Origin: Ichthyophis bannanicus
Lineage: Eukaryota; Chordata; Amphibia; Gymnophiona; Ichthyophiidae
Length of the DNA: 64,000 nucleotides
Direction: 5' to 3'
Assembly (NCBI GenBank): GCA_033557465.1
Contig: CM066032.1
Coordinates: forward strand, 56,518,955-56,582,954
A program made the position numbers and the translations under genes. Numbering within the stretch: the first letter of the stretch is position 1; each line of letters begins with the position of its first letter. The notes beneath the pieces were generated by a model. The model saw only the letters and a list, made by a program, of their open reading frames with translations, did not search any database and was not told where the DNA came from. Positions 41,381-52,565 of the stretch are shown here, piece by piece.

Positions 41381-41570
41381 TGTAGTTATTCACCTGTAAC
41401 GGGTGTTCTCCAGGGACAGCAGGAATCATTCCTCACATATGGGTGATGTCGACGCCAATGCCAATGGAGCCCTCATGGAAGCATCTCCACAGCTTTCAAA
41501 AAAAGCCTTTGGGATATGCCACCATGCATACGTAGTGCCCTTCCTGCCCAAGGGTGCCATCTTGATCAGT
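41381..41570 (+). repeat. DIRS left inverted terminal repeat
   Basis: Starts near TAGTTATTCACCTGTAACGGG and continues through ATATGGGTGATGTCGAC. The reverse complement of 46540-46727 has the same order of words, with a different outermost part (GCTTTCTCCAGGAACAAGC). Confidence 0.8.
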
Positions 41571-41642
41571 CAGATGCCATAGCTAAAGCCCCATCAAGAA
41601 GATGGCTAAAAATGAACAACAAATCAAAGGGGAGGAGGGAGG

Positions 41643-41745
41643 CTTGTGAGGACTGATTCCTGCTGTCTCTGGAGAACACCTGTTACAGGTGAGTAACTAT
41701 GCTTTCTCCAGGAACAAGCAGGAAGTCAGTCCTCACATATGGGAC
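41643..41745. repeat. DIRS internal complementary region
   Basis: The first half (GGACTGATTCCTGCTGTCTC through ACCTGTTACAGGTGAGTAACT) is the inverse of the left terminus. The second half (GCTTTCTCCAGGAACAAGC...) is the inverse of the right terminus. DIRS elements use such a region to complete their ends through a circular intermediate. Confidence 0.85.
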
Positions 41746-42608
41746 TCCCTATCTCCAGGCTACCAAGGACCAGTATGAAAAGGGCATGACCCAGCTGTAG
41801 GCAGCTGCAGGCAAATCTGATGACAGACTCGAAGGACTCCAGTGTCCAGGGAGAACCATGCCTCTGATAGCCTGAACAAGAAGGGTCAGAAGGCAGGAGT
41901 TGCCTAAACCCCAAGTGGGCTGCAAAAGTGTGAACGGAGGACCAAGTGGCGGCCCAGCAGATGTCTGCCATGGGCACCGATCAGAGACTTGCAACCAAGG
42001 TTGCCACCGTCTGGACATTGTGCTCCAAAGGAATGTCAGCTCGACTGTGGGCAAAAGCAATGCAGTCCACCACCCAGATGGATATGGTCCGCTTGGTGAC
42101 TGCCTGCCCCAGATGACTATGGAAAAAGGAGACGAAAAACTGTGAGGCTTTACAGTGGCCCTGGGTCTGCTGCGAGTAGAAAGACAGGGCTCATTTTCAG
42201 TCCAGAGTATGGAGGACAGCTGACGCCAAGTCAGTGTGAGGCAATGGAAAGAAGGTAGGGAGCAGTACCCCCCTGATTGAGGTGGAAGTCAGAGACCACC
42301 TTTGGGAGAAACCTAGGGTGAGTGTGGAGCACGACCCTGTGCTTGTAGAATCTGGTGTAGGGTAGCTTGGCCATCAAGACCTGGAGCTCACTAACTCTGC
42401 AGGCACAGGTGAGTGCCACTAAAAAGTCAACCTTCCAGGACAGGTAGCATAAAGAGCAGGTAGCCAAGGGCTCGAAGGGTGGCTTGGTAAGTTGCGCCAA
42501 AACCACATTGAGATCCACCGGGGACGGCCAAATGGGGGGTTTGGAGAGCAACAAGCCCCGTATGAACCTGGTGATGAGGGGCTGTAAGGATAGAGGTTTT
42601 CCCTCCAC
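41730..42608 (-). pseudogene. DIRS tyrosine recombinase, broken
   Basis: The upstream piece (42231-42608) reads LNVVLAQLTKPPFEPLATCS, then LSWKVDFLVALTCACRVSE, the conserved first catalytic block (the R in CRVSE). VVLHTHPRFLPKVVSDFHLN follows. The C-terminal block at 41760-41977 reads MADICWAATWSSVHTFAAHL. Functional relatives have HY in place of HL here, so the catalytic tyrosine appears to be lost. Stops lie between the pieces. Confidence 0.8.
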
Positions 42609-42952
42609 AGGATGGTGGTTCGTGGACAGTGCACTCAGATGTACCCTAATGGAGTTGGATTTGAGTTCAGACTGTGAGAGGTGGAGGAGATATTAAAGAA
42701 CTGAATGCACTGGGCAAGAAAATGGATCTATTCGGTGTTCCGTGCATCACACAGAGAACTTGCATCACTTGAAGGCATAGGCCCGTCTCGTAGAGTCCTT
42801 ACGAGAAGCCAGAAGAATTTCCTCCACCTCCTAGGGTGACCCATTCAGCTGCCATGCCATGAGAGATAGGGATCAGGTTTGGATGGAGGATCGAGCCCTC
42901 CTCCTGTGTCAAGAGTCCCAGGGACCTCCTGAGAAGGACTGGGGACTCCATT

Positions 42953-44660
42953 TATTTATTTTTTATTTGCAAATCTTTTATATACCGCCAATTCCGAAGA
43001 TCAGTGGCGGTTTACATCAAAACAACATTGCATTACATAGAACATTTGTGTTGATATATAAACAGGTACATTGAACTTTAGTTAAACTATATACAGGTAG
43101 TACAACAGTGTTTTTAAACTATTTACAAGTTATTACATAGTTTTTACATATATACATATTGGTGTTCATCTTGGGTTCAGCTATGGGAGTTGTAGAGAGA
43201 GTATTGGAAATGGTATTTTCATTGGTGAGTTTACGGTGGATAGGAGGTTTTATCCAGGTCATTATCTATGATAGAGTAGTATTGTGAGAATAGGTATGTT
43301 TTTAAGTCTTTTCAGAATTTTTGTAGGTCTTTTGTTTCCCTTAATTGATCTGGAAGGTTATTCCATAATGAAGGTGCTACGAATGAGAAGGCACTGGTAC
43401 TTGTTATTTGTTTTGTTTTTCGGATAGAGTCGGGTACTAGGATGGTGTTAAGGTTCTTTCTTCGTCTTAATCTATGTTCTGTAGGACTATGAATCAGTGT
43501 GGATAGGTATGAAGGGGCAATCTGATTAATTAATTTAAAGGTGGTCAATAGGATTTTATATTGAATTCTACAGGATATAGGCAACCAATGTAGAGAATAG
43601 AGTATCGGGGTAATGTGGTCAGATAGTTTGGCTTTGGAGATTATTCTCGTAGTAACATTTTGGGCCATTTGTAGGATTTTTATGCTCTTTTTAGCTACTC
43701 CCAGTAATATTCCATTGCAAAAGCCAAAGTGGGGGGGTTATTAATGCTTGTGTGATGGTTCTAAAGTCATCATTTTCTAATAGAGGCCTCAATTGTTGAA
43801 TGGAGCGAAGCTTGAAATAAATTGTTTTGGTTGTTTTCTTAATGTGGTTAGTGAAACTAAGGGTCTTGTCAAGGGTGACTCCTAAATATTTAATCTCATC
43901 CTTGACAGGTAGGGTGAAGTTCAGAATTTTGATATCAGTTGGTGGGGTGTAATTTGCGCTTCTTGATGCGATTAATACCTCAGTTTTTTTGAAATTAATT
44001 TTCAGGTTGATTGAACGCAGCCATTTTTCAGCTTCTGTGAGGCAGGTTGCTATTTTGTCAAAGTTGGGATCTTGTATGTTGATTGCGGAGTACAACATAA
44101 TGTCATCCGCATATATATGGTAATTCATCTTATATTTTTTGAAAATGGTGCAAATTGGTTGAAGGTAAAGGTTGAATAGCAATGCAGATAATGCAGAGCC
44201 CTGAGGTATTCCTTGTTCTTGGGGGAAAGGGGATGATGAGGTCTGGTTAACTTGTACAAATTGTGAGCGGTCGGATATGTATGATTTAAACCAATCTAGG
44301 GTAGTTTTCCTTAATCCTATCTGATTAAGTCTTGATATGAGTATATTGTGGTTTACGCTGACAAAAGCAGCGGATATATCAAGGAATACCAGGATGAATG
44401 CTTGTTTTGTGTTATCTAGACCCTTGATGAGGGTATCAAGTAGGGCAAGAAGGAAGGTTTCTACCCCGTGGAAAGGTTTGAATCCATATTGGTGGTCATC
44501 AAGGGGTGCAGACGTGTCTATGTAATCTTGGAGTTGTAGCTGAACAACTTTTTCAATGATTTTAGTCAGGAACGGAATACTGGCAATCGGGCGATATGAT
44601 GATGGGTCATTTTCATTTAGTGTTTTATTCTTTAAAATCGGAATTTTGAGTTCCATCAAG
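42953..44660 (-). mobile_element. L2-clade LINE inserted in the DIRS element
   Basis: The 3' end at 42953-43015 has TTTATTTATTTT and a GGCGG hairpin (the complement of CCGCCACTG... TGGCGG). The body on the minus strand is RT only, so it is 5' truncated. The frame at 43691-44660 includes YRPIASIPFLTKIIEKVVQL, IFLDISAAF-like FLDISAAFVSVNHN, QGIPQGSALSALLFNLYLQP and YHIYADDIMLYSA. The C-terminal part lies at 43312-43668. A frameshift near 43690 separates them. Confidence 0.85.
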
Positions 44661-44689
44661 AGACGGAGCAGCAAGGGGAAGCAGGGTTG

Positions 44690-45160
44690 CTTGGGCCACC
44701 ACAGGGCAATGCCCTGTCTCGCTGAACCTTTAAGGGGGTCCGAGCTATCAAAGGCATTGGAAGGAAGGCTAACAGCTGGTCCCTCTCCCATGAGATGAGA
44801 AAAGCATCCGCCGCCACCCAGGAGGGGTAGGGTTAGGGCCCAAAAAATTGGGGCAGCTGAGCATTGATTGGGCTGGCAAAAAGGTCCAGGCTGGGGAGGC
44901 CCCATAGTCAGAAAAGCCCGAGTGCCACCTCAGAGTCCATGCTCCAGTCGTGTGATTGGAGGACCGTGCTCAGCCTGCCAAAGCATTGTCCTGGCCTGGT
45001 AGGTAGACTGCCCTGTGGAACATCCCATAGCTGGTCGTGAAGGAACAGAAAGCCACAGCCTCCTGGAAGAGGCAGTAGGAATCCATACCACCCTGCTTGT
45101 TCACATAGAACATTGTGACTTGATTTCCGTCTGGATGAGCACCGTCTGGTATTGTAGGTG
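44690..45160 (-). pseudogene. DIRS RNase H-like region
   Basis: The minus strand reads through MFYVNKQGGMDSYCLFQEAV, then AVYLPGQDNALA. Functional DIRS RNase H domains have TDNQVAMFYVNKQGG and AVYLPG...LAD in this order. Stops interrupt the stretch. It directly follows the gag-like region, so the RT core that normally lies between is missing. Confidence 0.65.
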
Positions 45161-46272
45161 GTGCTTGAAAACCTTAGGAGAAAAGGAAGACTGCTCTGAG
45201 CTAAAGCAGATTGATCTGCTGCTGGTTTTCCTTAAAGAACCAGGCTCCCTGGGTGCAGAGCTCCCCGCAATGGGGATATCAAGTTCCTCCATATGAGGGT
45301 CTTCCTCTGATTCCATTGTGAGGGAGAACACCCATGTCATGTCCCTGATGAACTTGAGAAAAGAGGTGTCCTGGGAGGGGATCGGCTCTTGGCAGCTGGT
45401 GGAGATGGGTCTGAGGGAAGGTCTCCATGAGCCCGAGTCTCTGTGAATGTCTTGATGTTGGACTCCCAATTGGAGTAATCCAAGAAGGATTTGAGGTTCT
45501 ACAGCTGCGAGAGAGCTGTAACTCCAGTCTCGGAAGCTTCGAGGCTAGGGCATGGCAGGAGCCAGAGGTGCTCACCAGGGATCTCCCCAAGGCATCTGTC
45601 TCTCAGTGATCATACCGGCGGACCGGGGAGTCCAAGATGTTGAGGTCCCTGCAATCTCAGCGGGGCCAGGGGTCAGCATCCACTGGGAGGCAAGGAATGC
45701 AGAAACACTGCGCTCTAAGGCAAACATATGAGCTTCCCACTCGGAAGTAACAGCCATGGACACCAACACTGGGGTGACTGAGTCAAGTGTCGAGGAAGAG
45801 AGGGGGTCCTCAATGGGATGGGCCTCGGGAGACCATGGTCTGTCACCGGAGGTCACAACATCGGTCCTGGGCACTTTCTGAGGACATTCCTGCTCTGGTT
45901 TCTCAGGGGCTATTTGGGGACTGAGGGACCAGGCACCGGACTTCCCATGCTTGTCCACCTCCCTGGATGAGGCCCTCAAGGTCTTCTTCTTCTTCTTATG
46001 CTCGCACTCCAGGGACCCTTACTTGGAGCATCTGTGAGCCCGGAGAGGGGCCGCAGGAGCCTTACAAGAGTCGAGAATCCATGCGGGGCCTTCGAACGTA
46101 AGGCTACTGGGGAAACCAGGGTTGAGTCTGCCTTGTGGAAGATGTCATCCTGCTTAAGCTGATGACTCTGTGTGGCCTTAGTGGACATTTTCTTGTACAA
46201 ATAGCATTCCTCTGGGTCGTGGTCGGCCCCCAGACACTGGAGGCAACAATCATGCGTGTCGGTGAGAGACAT
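45161..46272 (-). pseudogene. DIRS gag-like region
   Basis: At the start, MSLTDTHDCCLQCLGADHDP followed by EECYLYKKMSTKA resembles the zinc-binding start of DIRS gag proteins (C..C...H....C). The rest is spread over several frames (45572-45979, 45279-45590, 45101-45469). FLKFIRDMTWVFSLTM near 45330 matches the conserved C-terminal part of such proteins. It would have packaged the element RNA. Confidence 0.7.
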
Positions 46273-46539
46273 GTTTTTTAAGCACTAATCACATTTTTTA
46301 AAGCCAGTGGCCATTTGGGCAAAAAGGACCCCAGCGAGGTTGAAGACCCTCGACGTGGCCAGCGGTAGAAAAAGGCACAAAAGCACTATGATGGAAAAGA
46401 TCAAGACAAAAAGGTTTTCTGAGGCCTGGTTCGACTGCAGCAGGTCTCAGATGGGAAAGGAGCAGGCGCAGGCTGGAAAAAGTACAAAATTTGTACGAAG
46501 AAAAACAACTTTTTTCCAGAGGGACAAGACAAACATCTG

Positions 46540-46727
46540 TAGGGCTCTATGGAAAAAGGGAGACAGCAAGATGGCACCCTTGGGCGAGAAGGGGACTACG
46601 CATGCATGGTAGCATCGCCCAAAGGCTTTATTTGTAAGCTGAGGAGATGCTTCCCCGAGGGCTCCGTCGGCATCAACATCACCCATATATGAGGACTGAC
46701 TTCCTGCTTGTTCCTGGAGAAAGCAAA
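46540..46727 (-). repeat. DIRS right inverted terminal repeat
   Basis: Inverse of the left terminus (41381-41570) over about 150-190 bp. The outer end GCTTTCTCCAGGAACAAGC (read from 46727) is repeated in the internal complementary region. Confidence 0.85.
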
Positions 46728-46882
46728 TTAAGTTTAACAACTTGCGTACATTATCACTAGCTTGTCTACCCGGGATAAATCCTGCTTGATCCTCTTGTAT
46801 CAGTTGTGGGATGTATTTCTGCAACTGGGTCGCTAGTATTTTGGTTAATATCTTTGCATCCAAATTAATGAGAGATATGGGC
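46728..46882 (-). pseudogene. L1-clade RT relic, right-hand piece of ORF2
   Basis: Reads [20 protein letters not shown], then [21 protein letters not shown]1 RT motifs 2 and A-proximal. It joins 48458-49145 across the solo LTR (the codon before PISL is ESYR on the other side). The DIRS element cuts it at 46727. Confidence 0.85.
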
Positions 46883-48457
46883 TGTGATAAGGAAGCTTAT
46901 CATAGTTCAGGAAGGAATAATACAAGAGGTGAATTGGCTCTGAATAACCAACCTGTGCTGGCTGGTAAAAGCACTAAAACAGAGTGTTTGCATAAAAGAC
47001 TACCAGACCCAGAATGCACTAGGTTACAGAAAGCCTCTAGGAGAGCTGAAGTGGGGAAACGTGTGCCTAATCAAGGAAGCTATGGGGTAATCCCTAATCA
47101 CCCATCTCCTAGGGCAGGGCTTGATTCAGAACACCTGGACTGTGCTAGGGTGGAGTGTCCATCTAGGCACTATAAAAGTAAAAGACATTCTTCACACAGA
47201 CAGAAAGGGGAGAAAGGAAAGAAAGGAGAGAAGGAGAAAGGAGAGCTACAGCAAGGCGGCAACAGCAGGAGGAGAGACGACAGCAACAGCAACAGCAGAG
47301 AGAACACAGAAGGAGGAACAGCAAGACGTCCAGAAGGTCTAAGGAAGGAGCCCAAAGCAGTACGTATGTTGGGAGAGATTCCAGAGGCAAGCATTCTTCA
47401 TTGGACTGGAAGAAACCAGAGGCTTGGAGATATAGAGCCAGGAACCCCCAGAGAGCACCTGTAAAGGAGACGGCTGCATCTACAGAAAGAAGGAGCTCTG
47501 ATACCTATTTAAGGAGGTATGGGAAAAGAGACCTAAAGTCCAGAGATTTTGACTGGAGAGCTGGGCACAGAAGCTTTGCCACCTACTGGCAACAATACCC
47601 AGAGAGGAAACCTAATAGCAACGTGATCTCAGGTATGAACTCTGATCTGTTCCCTAGCTTTTCACAAGGAAGACAGCAGGGAAACAAATGCTATCCTGAG
47701 AGTGATCAGTTAGAGAATTCCTCTGAGCCAATGCATGAAAATGATTCCATGATATTTCAGGAGCAAGGGGAAATATCAATTGAGCAAGTAGAATACATGG
47801 ATTGCTCTCTGTCTAAGCTGCTGTTTTAAAGTAATCCTCAGTAAGGCAACAATCACCAAAAGGAACTGTACTGTGTTTTTTTAACTACCCAGAAAAGTTT
47901 CTTTAAGCAAAAGCTTTAGGGTAAGTTGGAGCCACGTGGAAAGTGGACTAGCAAGGGTTTATAGCTGGTTAAGTACCTGTGATTAAGCCAGGCACAAGTG
48001 CACGTGAGCTCTGGAAAGAAAACCTCTTCACTGTGTGAATGGAAGAAAGTTGTTTTTTGATAAAGAGCATTTTTCCTTTTGGGTTTGTTTTTCATTTTAA
48101 GCACTGCTAAGAAAGTTATTAGCAGGGGCTAGCAGAAAGACCTTTTCTGTTCCATCAAGGTCTTTATTGAGTTATTGCCTAAGTATTTCAGTTGCCTTAT
48201 ACAGTTGTTTTGTTTTCCTGATTACAATTCCTGAAGAAAGTATCCTATTGATGTTACCAAGCATATCTGTGCGAGGGAATAACTCCCCATAAATAAAATC
48301 TGTTTTCTGCTTACACTCGAGCAACTACAATTCATTATTTTGTTGAACGGCTGATTTTGTGTGAATGAACTACAACACCCACAATCCTTTGCAAGTCATA
48401 TAAAATCCTGTCTTTGCCAAGATTGTGGAACTTTCACAACAAGCACCCCCGTTTACA
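46883..48457 (+). mobile_element. Solo LTR, 1,575 bp
   Basis: The element starts TGTGATAAGG and ends GTTTACA, and is flanked by an exact 4-bp target duplication GGGC (46879-46882 and 48458-48461). It has a TATA-like CTATAAAAG near 47170 and a polyadenylation signal (AATAAA) near 48292. Removing it and one duplication restores L1 codons (SYR|PISL). No internal retroviral or Gypsy coding region is present, so it is a solo LTR left by recombination. The long frames inside (46811-47464, 47401-47829) are not known proteins. Confidence 0.82.
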
Positions 48458-49145
48458 GGGCCTATATGATTCACACATCCCATGATCCTTTCCAAGTTTG
48501 GGTATTACTATAACACCCGCTGCCTCCATGGAGCTCGGTAACTTTTCTCCTTTTAATACTTCATAAAAGACATCTCTCAATATCAGGCTTACTTCCTCAC
48601 TAAATTTTTTATAGAACCTAGCTGTAAAGCCACCCAAACCTGGAACCTTACCTTCTTTCAAGCTCTTGATAGCCTCTACTACTTCCCTTCCTTCAATCTC
48701 TCTATTCATCCACTGCTGTTGCTCTGTACCTAATTGCTTCAATGTAATCTCTGCCATATGGTGTTCTATGTCCACTCCCTCTCCCTGTTGTTCTGATTTA
48801 TAAAGCTTATGATAATATTCCCAAAATACTTGTATTTGTTCAGTAGTATGAACCCATCTGCCCTGCTCATCTTTTATTCGCAGGATCTGCTGTTGCATTC
48901 TTTTTTCCCTAAGTTTTCGTGCCAGATATCTGCCTGGCTTATTTCCCTGTATATAAAATTCATGTCTGAGCTGGTTTAGCTTGATGCTTCTTCCTCATTA
49001 TTTCATCTGCTTAGTTCTTCCCATATGTTTCTAATACGCTGCAACCTCCTCTTTCCACCTTTCTGTTTGTACATTGTCTCTTCTTGCCTCAATTGGGATA
49101 TTAGCTCACGCTCCTTTTGTTCTTTTTCCCACTTCCTCCTACTAT
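48458..49145 (-). pseudogene. L1-clade ORF2 relic, linker and RT start
   Basis: The frame at 48434-48898 has WEYYHKLYKSEQQ, SLKEGKVPGLGGFTARFYKK (motif 1 region) and VIVIPKLGKDHGMCESYRP. Further upstream (49003-49140) is EKEQKERELISQLRQEE. The L2-E insertion ends it at 49146. It belongs to the same relic as 46728-46882, but it is a different L1 family from the 5.6-kb element. Confidence 0.8.
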
Positions 49146-50290
49146 TTAGCACTTCTAAAGCGCCACATACGCAGTGCTGCACAGCTAACCTACAAGAGGT
49201 AGTCAGCATACAAGAGACAGTCCCTGCCCGTCAGAGTCATGCTCATCGAAGCTTACAATCTAGTTAGTAAATTAGTTAAAAAACAGTACAGAGCATTAGT
49301 CGGTTCTACGCAAGGTACGGTGCGGTACAGTTTGGTCTGTAGTTGGTCATAAACGTTGACGGGGGTTAGGGTGAGATGAGGAAGGAGCCAGTATCTGAAT
49401 GCAACAGTGAAGAGGTGGGTCTTCAGCCTGGACTTGAAGAGGGCCAGGGAGGGTGCCTGGCGCACAGACACAGGTAGGCTGTTCCAGGCGTGAGGTGCAG
49501 CAAGGTGAAAGGAGCGCAGTCAGGAGTTCACGGTGCGGGTGAAAGGCAATGATAGAAGTAATTTGTTAGTGGATTGCAAATTTCGAGAGGGGACGTAGGG
49601 AGAGATAAGAGATAAGAGGTATTGAGGGGCCATAGAGTGAATGCATTTATAGGTCAGCAGGAGAAGCTTGAATTGGATGCGGAACTGGACAGAGAGCCAG
49701 TGAAGTGACTTGAAAAGAGGAGTAATATGGGCATGGCGAGGCTGGCAGAAGATAAGTCGAGCAGCATGATTTTGTATAGACTGAAGGGGAAGGAGGTGGC
49801 TCACGGGATGACCAGCAAGGAGTAGGTTGCAGTAATCGAGGCGAGAGGAGATTAAGGAGTGGATAAGTGTTTTGGTAGTGTGTTCAGAGAGGAAGGGGTG
49901 GATTTTGCTGATGCTGTAGAGAAAGAAGCGGCAGGTCTAAGCTACAAGCTGGATATGAGCGGAGAAGGAGAGAGAGGTGTCAAAGATAACCCCTAGATTG
50001 CAGGCCAAGGGAACAGGAAGGATAGTAGATCCATCCACATGGATTGAGAGAGGGGGAAGTGGGGGGGAGGAGTTAGATGGAAAGACAAGGAGTTCAGTCT
50101 TGGCCATGTTCAATTTCAGTCATCGATGAGACATCCAGGCAGTGATGTCCGAAAGACAGGCAGAGATCTTGGACTGGGTTGCTGGAGAAATATTAGGCGT
50201 AGAGAGGTAGATTTGTGAGTCATTGGCATAGAGTGTGGCAAGGAGGCCTATCTGGAGTTTGGGGGAGGACAAAGAGACAGGGAATTCACC
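49146..50290 (-). mobile_element. L2-clade LINE, 5'-truncated
   Basis: The 3' end at 49146-49270 has the words AGCGCCACATACGCAGTGCTG and CAGTCCCTGCCCG...GCTTACAATCTAGT, which resemble the tandem-array unit at 62456. RT fragments follow: HITPLFKSLHWLSVQFRIQF (49520-49804) and LFKSRLKTHLFTVAFRYWL. Upstream (49800-50290) is the YLGV region, decayed. Confidence 0.8.
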
Positions 50291-50329
50291 CTAGTAAAGG
50301 GCCCCCTTTCACCAAGCCAGGGTAGGAAA

Positions 50330-50596
50330 CCCATAAACACCTTCAAGAATCAGAAAACTTCCACATGGACCACATTTCATGCTCCCTCTAGTGGAATGAA
50401 AGGGAGAGGATACAGGCCTCAGAACCCCTTAGGCAGTGAATGCTTTAAGCACTCAGGTGCCCGAAGTCAGGTTGATTGCCGTCACCTGAGTAGAGAGGGG
50501 TTGGAGCTAGAGCCCTGGAAGTATAAACTTAAGCCAGAGTATGATTTAAGAGAGAGAGGAGAAGCAGGAAGCCAGGCTGTCCCGAGCAGAAGGACC
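50330..50596 (+). repeat. LTR-like repeat, left part
   Basis: Has a TATA-like GTATAAACTTAAG near 50521 followed by a purine-rich stretch, and joins 51541-51930 across the Penelope copy. The part at 51720-51815 (GAGCC...GGACTGTTCC) resembles the solo LTR at 46883-48457. Ends are not defined. Confidence 0.45.
50576..50596. repeat. Left target duplication of the Penelope-like copy (21 bp)
   Basis: The 21-bp word at 50576-50596 recurs at 51541-51561 with a single C/T difference. Confidence 0.85.
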
Positions 50597-51540
50597 CCAA
50601 ACTAAAACCCTAACAGAATCACCTAATATACCCAAAAATCTGAAGATTCCAATAAACTAATATCCCCAAATGAACACTCTTTTTTTGTCAGAGTAAGTCA
50701 ACCCAGTGTGTGGAATCACGCCAAACACCACTGTGACAACTCCTTTTATTAAATAACTCTATATGGACAGAATGAGAATCCAAACTTAACTTTGGAGTAG
50801 TGCTTAATCATCGCAGCTACAATACGCCAGCAATTCAGAAGTGACGACGCGGCTCACGTTTCGGGTTTACAACAGAATGTCTTGAAACCCTGCTTCAGGT
50901 CCATCTGATACTGGCAAAAGGTAAAGCTCCAATGAAGCCATCATGGGGATGTACCCGCCTTATTCACATCGGCGTCTGACGTCAGTTACAACTGAAGAAT
51001 CCAGGCCACCAATCAAAATACACAGTCATCAACCCAAAGAGAGATCTCTCTACCCAGAGAATCCCTCTGCGGGGAAGTATGAATGGAAACAAAGGTCAAA
51101 TAATAGTGTGCCAGTCAATTTGAAGATTAAGGCCACCAGGGGCAACCGAATTCAATAAATAGATCCACCTTTGCTCACGCAGTTGTAGTCACTGTTCCTG
51201 TCCCCACCTCGCGGATCAACAGGTATAAAGTCCAACACTCTCCAGCATAGGGAACCAAAATCATGACCGGCAGTTAAACAATGATCCACTATAGGAGCAG
51301 AAAGAGATTTTGTACGAATTCTGGAAGCATGCTCCGAAAGACGAGTTTTCACTGCACGTTTGGTGCGACCCACATAATAAAGCGAATAGGGACATACTAG
51401 TAAATACACCACAAAAGTAGAGGTGCAATCCGTGTGCCAATGAGTTGTGAAGGTACGAGATGTATGAACATCAGTCCAATCGGGACCCAACAAAGCAAGC
51501 GAACAGTGAACACAGCTGCCGCAGGCAAAATGCCCATTAT
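50597..51540 (-). mobile_element. Penelope-like element, 5'-truncated (944 bp)
   Basis: The minus strand encodes the C-terminal GIY-YIG endonuclease of a Penelope-like retroelement. 5' truncation leaves this domain and the 3'UTR, which holds ACGTTTCGGGTTTACAACAG on the plus strand, a typical word near these ends. The 21-bp near-exact duplication marks the borders. No RT domain is left. Confidence 0.88.
51152..51540 (-). pseudogene. GIY-YIG endonuclease domain of a Penelope-like element
   Basis: The frame contains CTSTFVVYLLVCPYSLYYVG, giving the VVY-x-YVG pair of GIY-YIG nucleases. RTKRAVKTRLSEHASRIRTK supplies the conserved arginine and the EH. APIVDHCLTAGHDF and DPRGGDRNSDYNCVS follow. In Penelope elements this domain cuts the target during insertion. 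The reading frame would have continued upstream into the RT, which is missing here. Similar domains exist in phage homing nucleases, but the flanks and target duplication settle the assignment. Confidence 0.85.
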
Positions 51541-51930
51541 GCTGTCCTGAGCAGAAGGACCGACACAAGCAAGGGAAGCTTGAGTGGTGCTGGGCAGAGC
51601 AGAGGAGCTGAGCTTCCAGGAGGAGAGAGTGCTATTTGGCATGTAGTACGGCCGCAGGAGAGTTTGGAGCCAGGAACAAGAGAGACTCCTAGGCACCCCA
51701 AGAAGCGGTTTGCTGAGCACTGTGAGCAGGGCGGGGAATCAGAGCCTATGCAGCTGGGAGAGCCCGAGGAGAAGGCGAATGATGAGGACACTCCCATGGA
51801 CTGTTCCTTTTGCCAAGCTTTAAACCTGAGGTTCTTAAGTCTTGGACTCCAGATTCATCTCACCTCCCACTTTTTCTCCTTTTTTCTGCTCATCACGCAA
51901 TGCCAAAAACACATATTCTCTTATATTTAT
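51541..51930 (+). repeat. LTR-like repeat, right part
   Basis: Starts with the right target duplication of the Penelope copy and continues GACACAAGCAAGGGAAGC. It ends near 51920 where the SINE begins. Confidence 0.45.
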
Positions 51931-52205
51931 TTAACATTTCTTATATACCACCTTTCATGATATCAAGGTGGTTTACATTGAACAAACTGAAATTACATTG
52001 AACAGGGCATTATAACTTGAGGATAGCTATTTTAAAGGGAACAATGGAGAGTTAAGTGGCTTGCCTAAGACCACAAAGAGTACCTGTGGGACTAGAAAGC
52101 CCAGTCCTTCTAGCTCAAGGTTGCTGTCCTCTAATGGAATTTGAACCCCTGACTTTCTGGCTTGCGGTAACTTGCCCCAACCACTAGGCCACTCCTCCCT
52201 CTCTA
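51921..52205 (-). repeat. tRNA-derived SINE, complete
   Basis: The reverse complement has the full head (GAGTGGCCTAGTGGTTGGGG; B box GGTTCAAATTCC near 52140), the same body as 2404-2660, and a tail with AAACCACCTTGATATCATG and AAAGGTGG forming the terminal hairpin. Confidence 0.88.
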
Positions 52206-52381
52206 TGGTATCTGCTGTTTTTTTCCATGCCACGGCCATAGCCCCTGTCTGGTTCTAGTGCTTATTCTTGTCTGCTCTGGGGTATAGGCTTTGCTTTTTC
52301 AGGGGGGATTTTTATCGCTTTGGTAGGATTTATCACCAGAGCTCTTTTTCAGCCGTCCATGAGGGTTGGTGATGTCTTCAC

Positions 52382-52565
52382 CCCTAAACCATTATTAAAG
52401 ACGACCTGGAAAAACCACTGCTTACTCTGGGACAAACATTGTGGAACCTATGTACTTTTTTGGGAATCTGCACTTGTGACCTGGATTGGCCACTGTTGGA
52501 AAGAGGATACTGGGCTTGATGAACCTTGGTCTGAACCGGTATGGCATTCCTGATGTTTTTATGGT
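52382..52565 (+). repeat. CR1-b 3'UTR fragment
   Basis: TTGGCCACTGTTGGAAAGAGG and GGACCTTGGTCTGA-like words match the CR1-b 3' end at 22294-22527. The upstream ORF2 is not visible. Confidence 0.75.

Larger units (their letters stand above)
41381..46727 (-). mobile_element. DIRS-type element with inverted terminal repeats, internally deleted
   Basis: The ends (41381-41570 and 46540-46727) are inverted repeats sharing ATATGGGTGATGT, GGAGCCCTC, AGCATCTCC and CAAGGGTGCCATCTTG. An internal complementary region (41643-41745) joins the inverse of the left outer end to the inverse of the right outer end, as expected for DIRS replication. On the minus strand the order is gag-like, RNase H-like, then recombinase. 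The RT core is not seen; an L2 (42953-44660) sits between RNase H and recombinase. Confidence 0.85.

Noticed and set aside
47401..47829. Novel host gene within the LTR
   Set aside because: The frame lies wholly in a defined solo LTR and shows no family signature.
51152..51540. Phage-type homing endonuclease
   Set aside because: The GIY-YIG domain sits in a retroelement with target duplications and retroelement 3'UTR words; Penelope is the simpler explanation.
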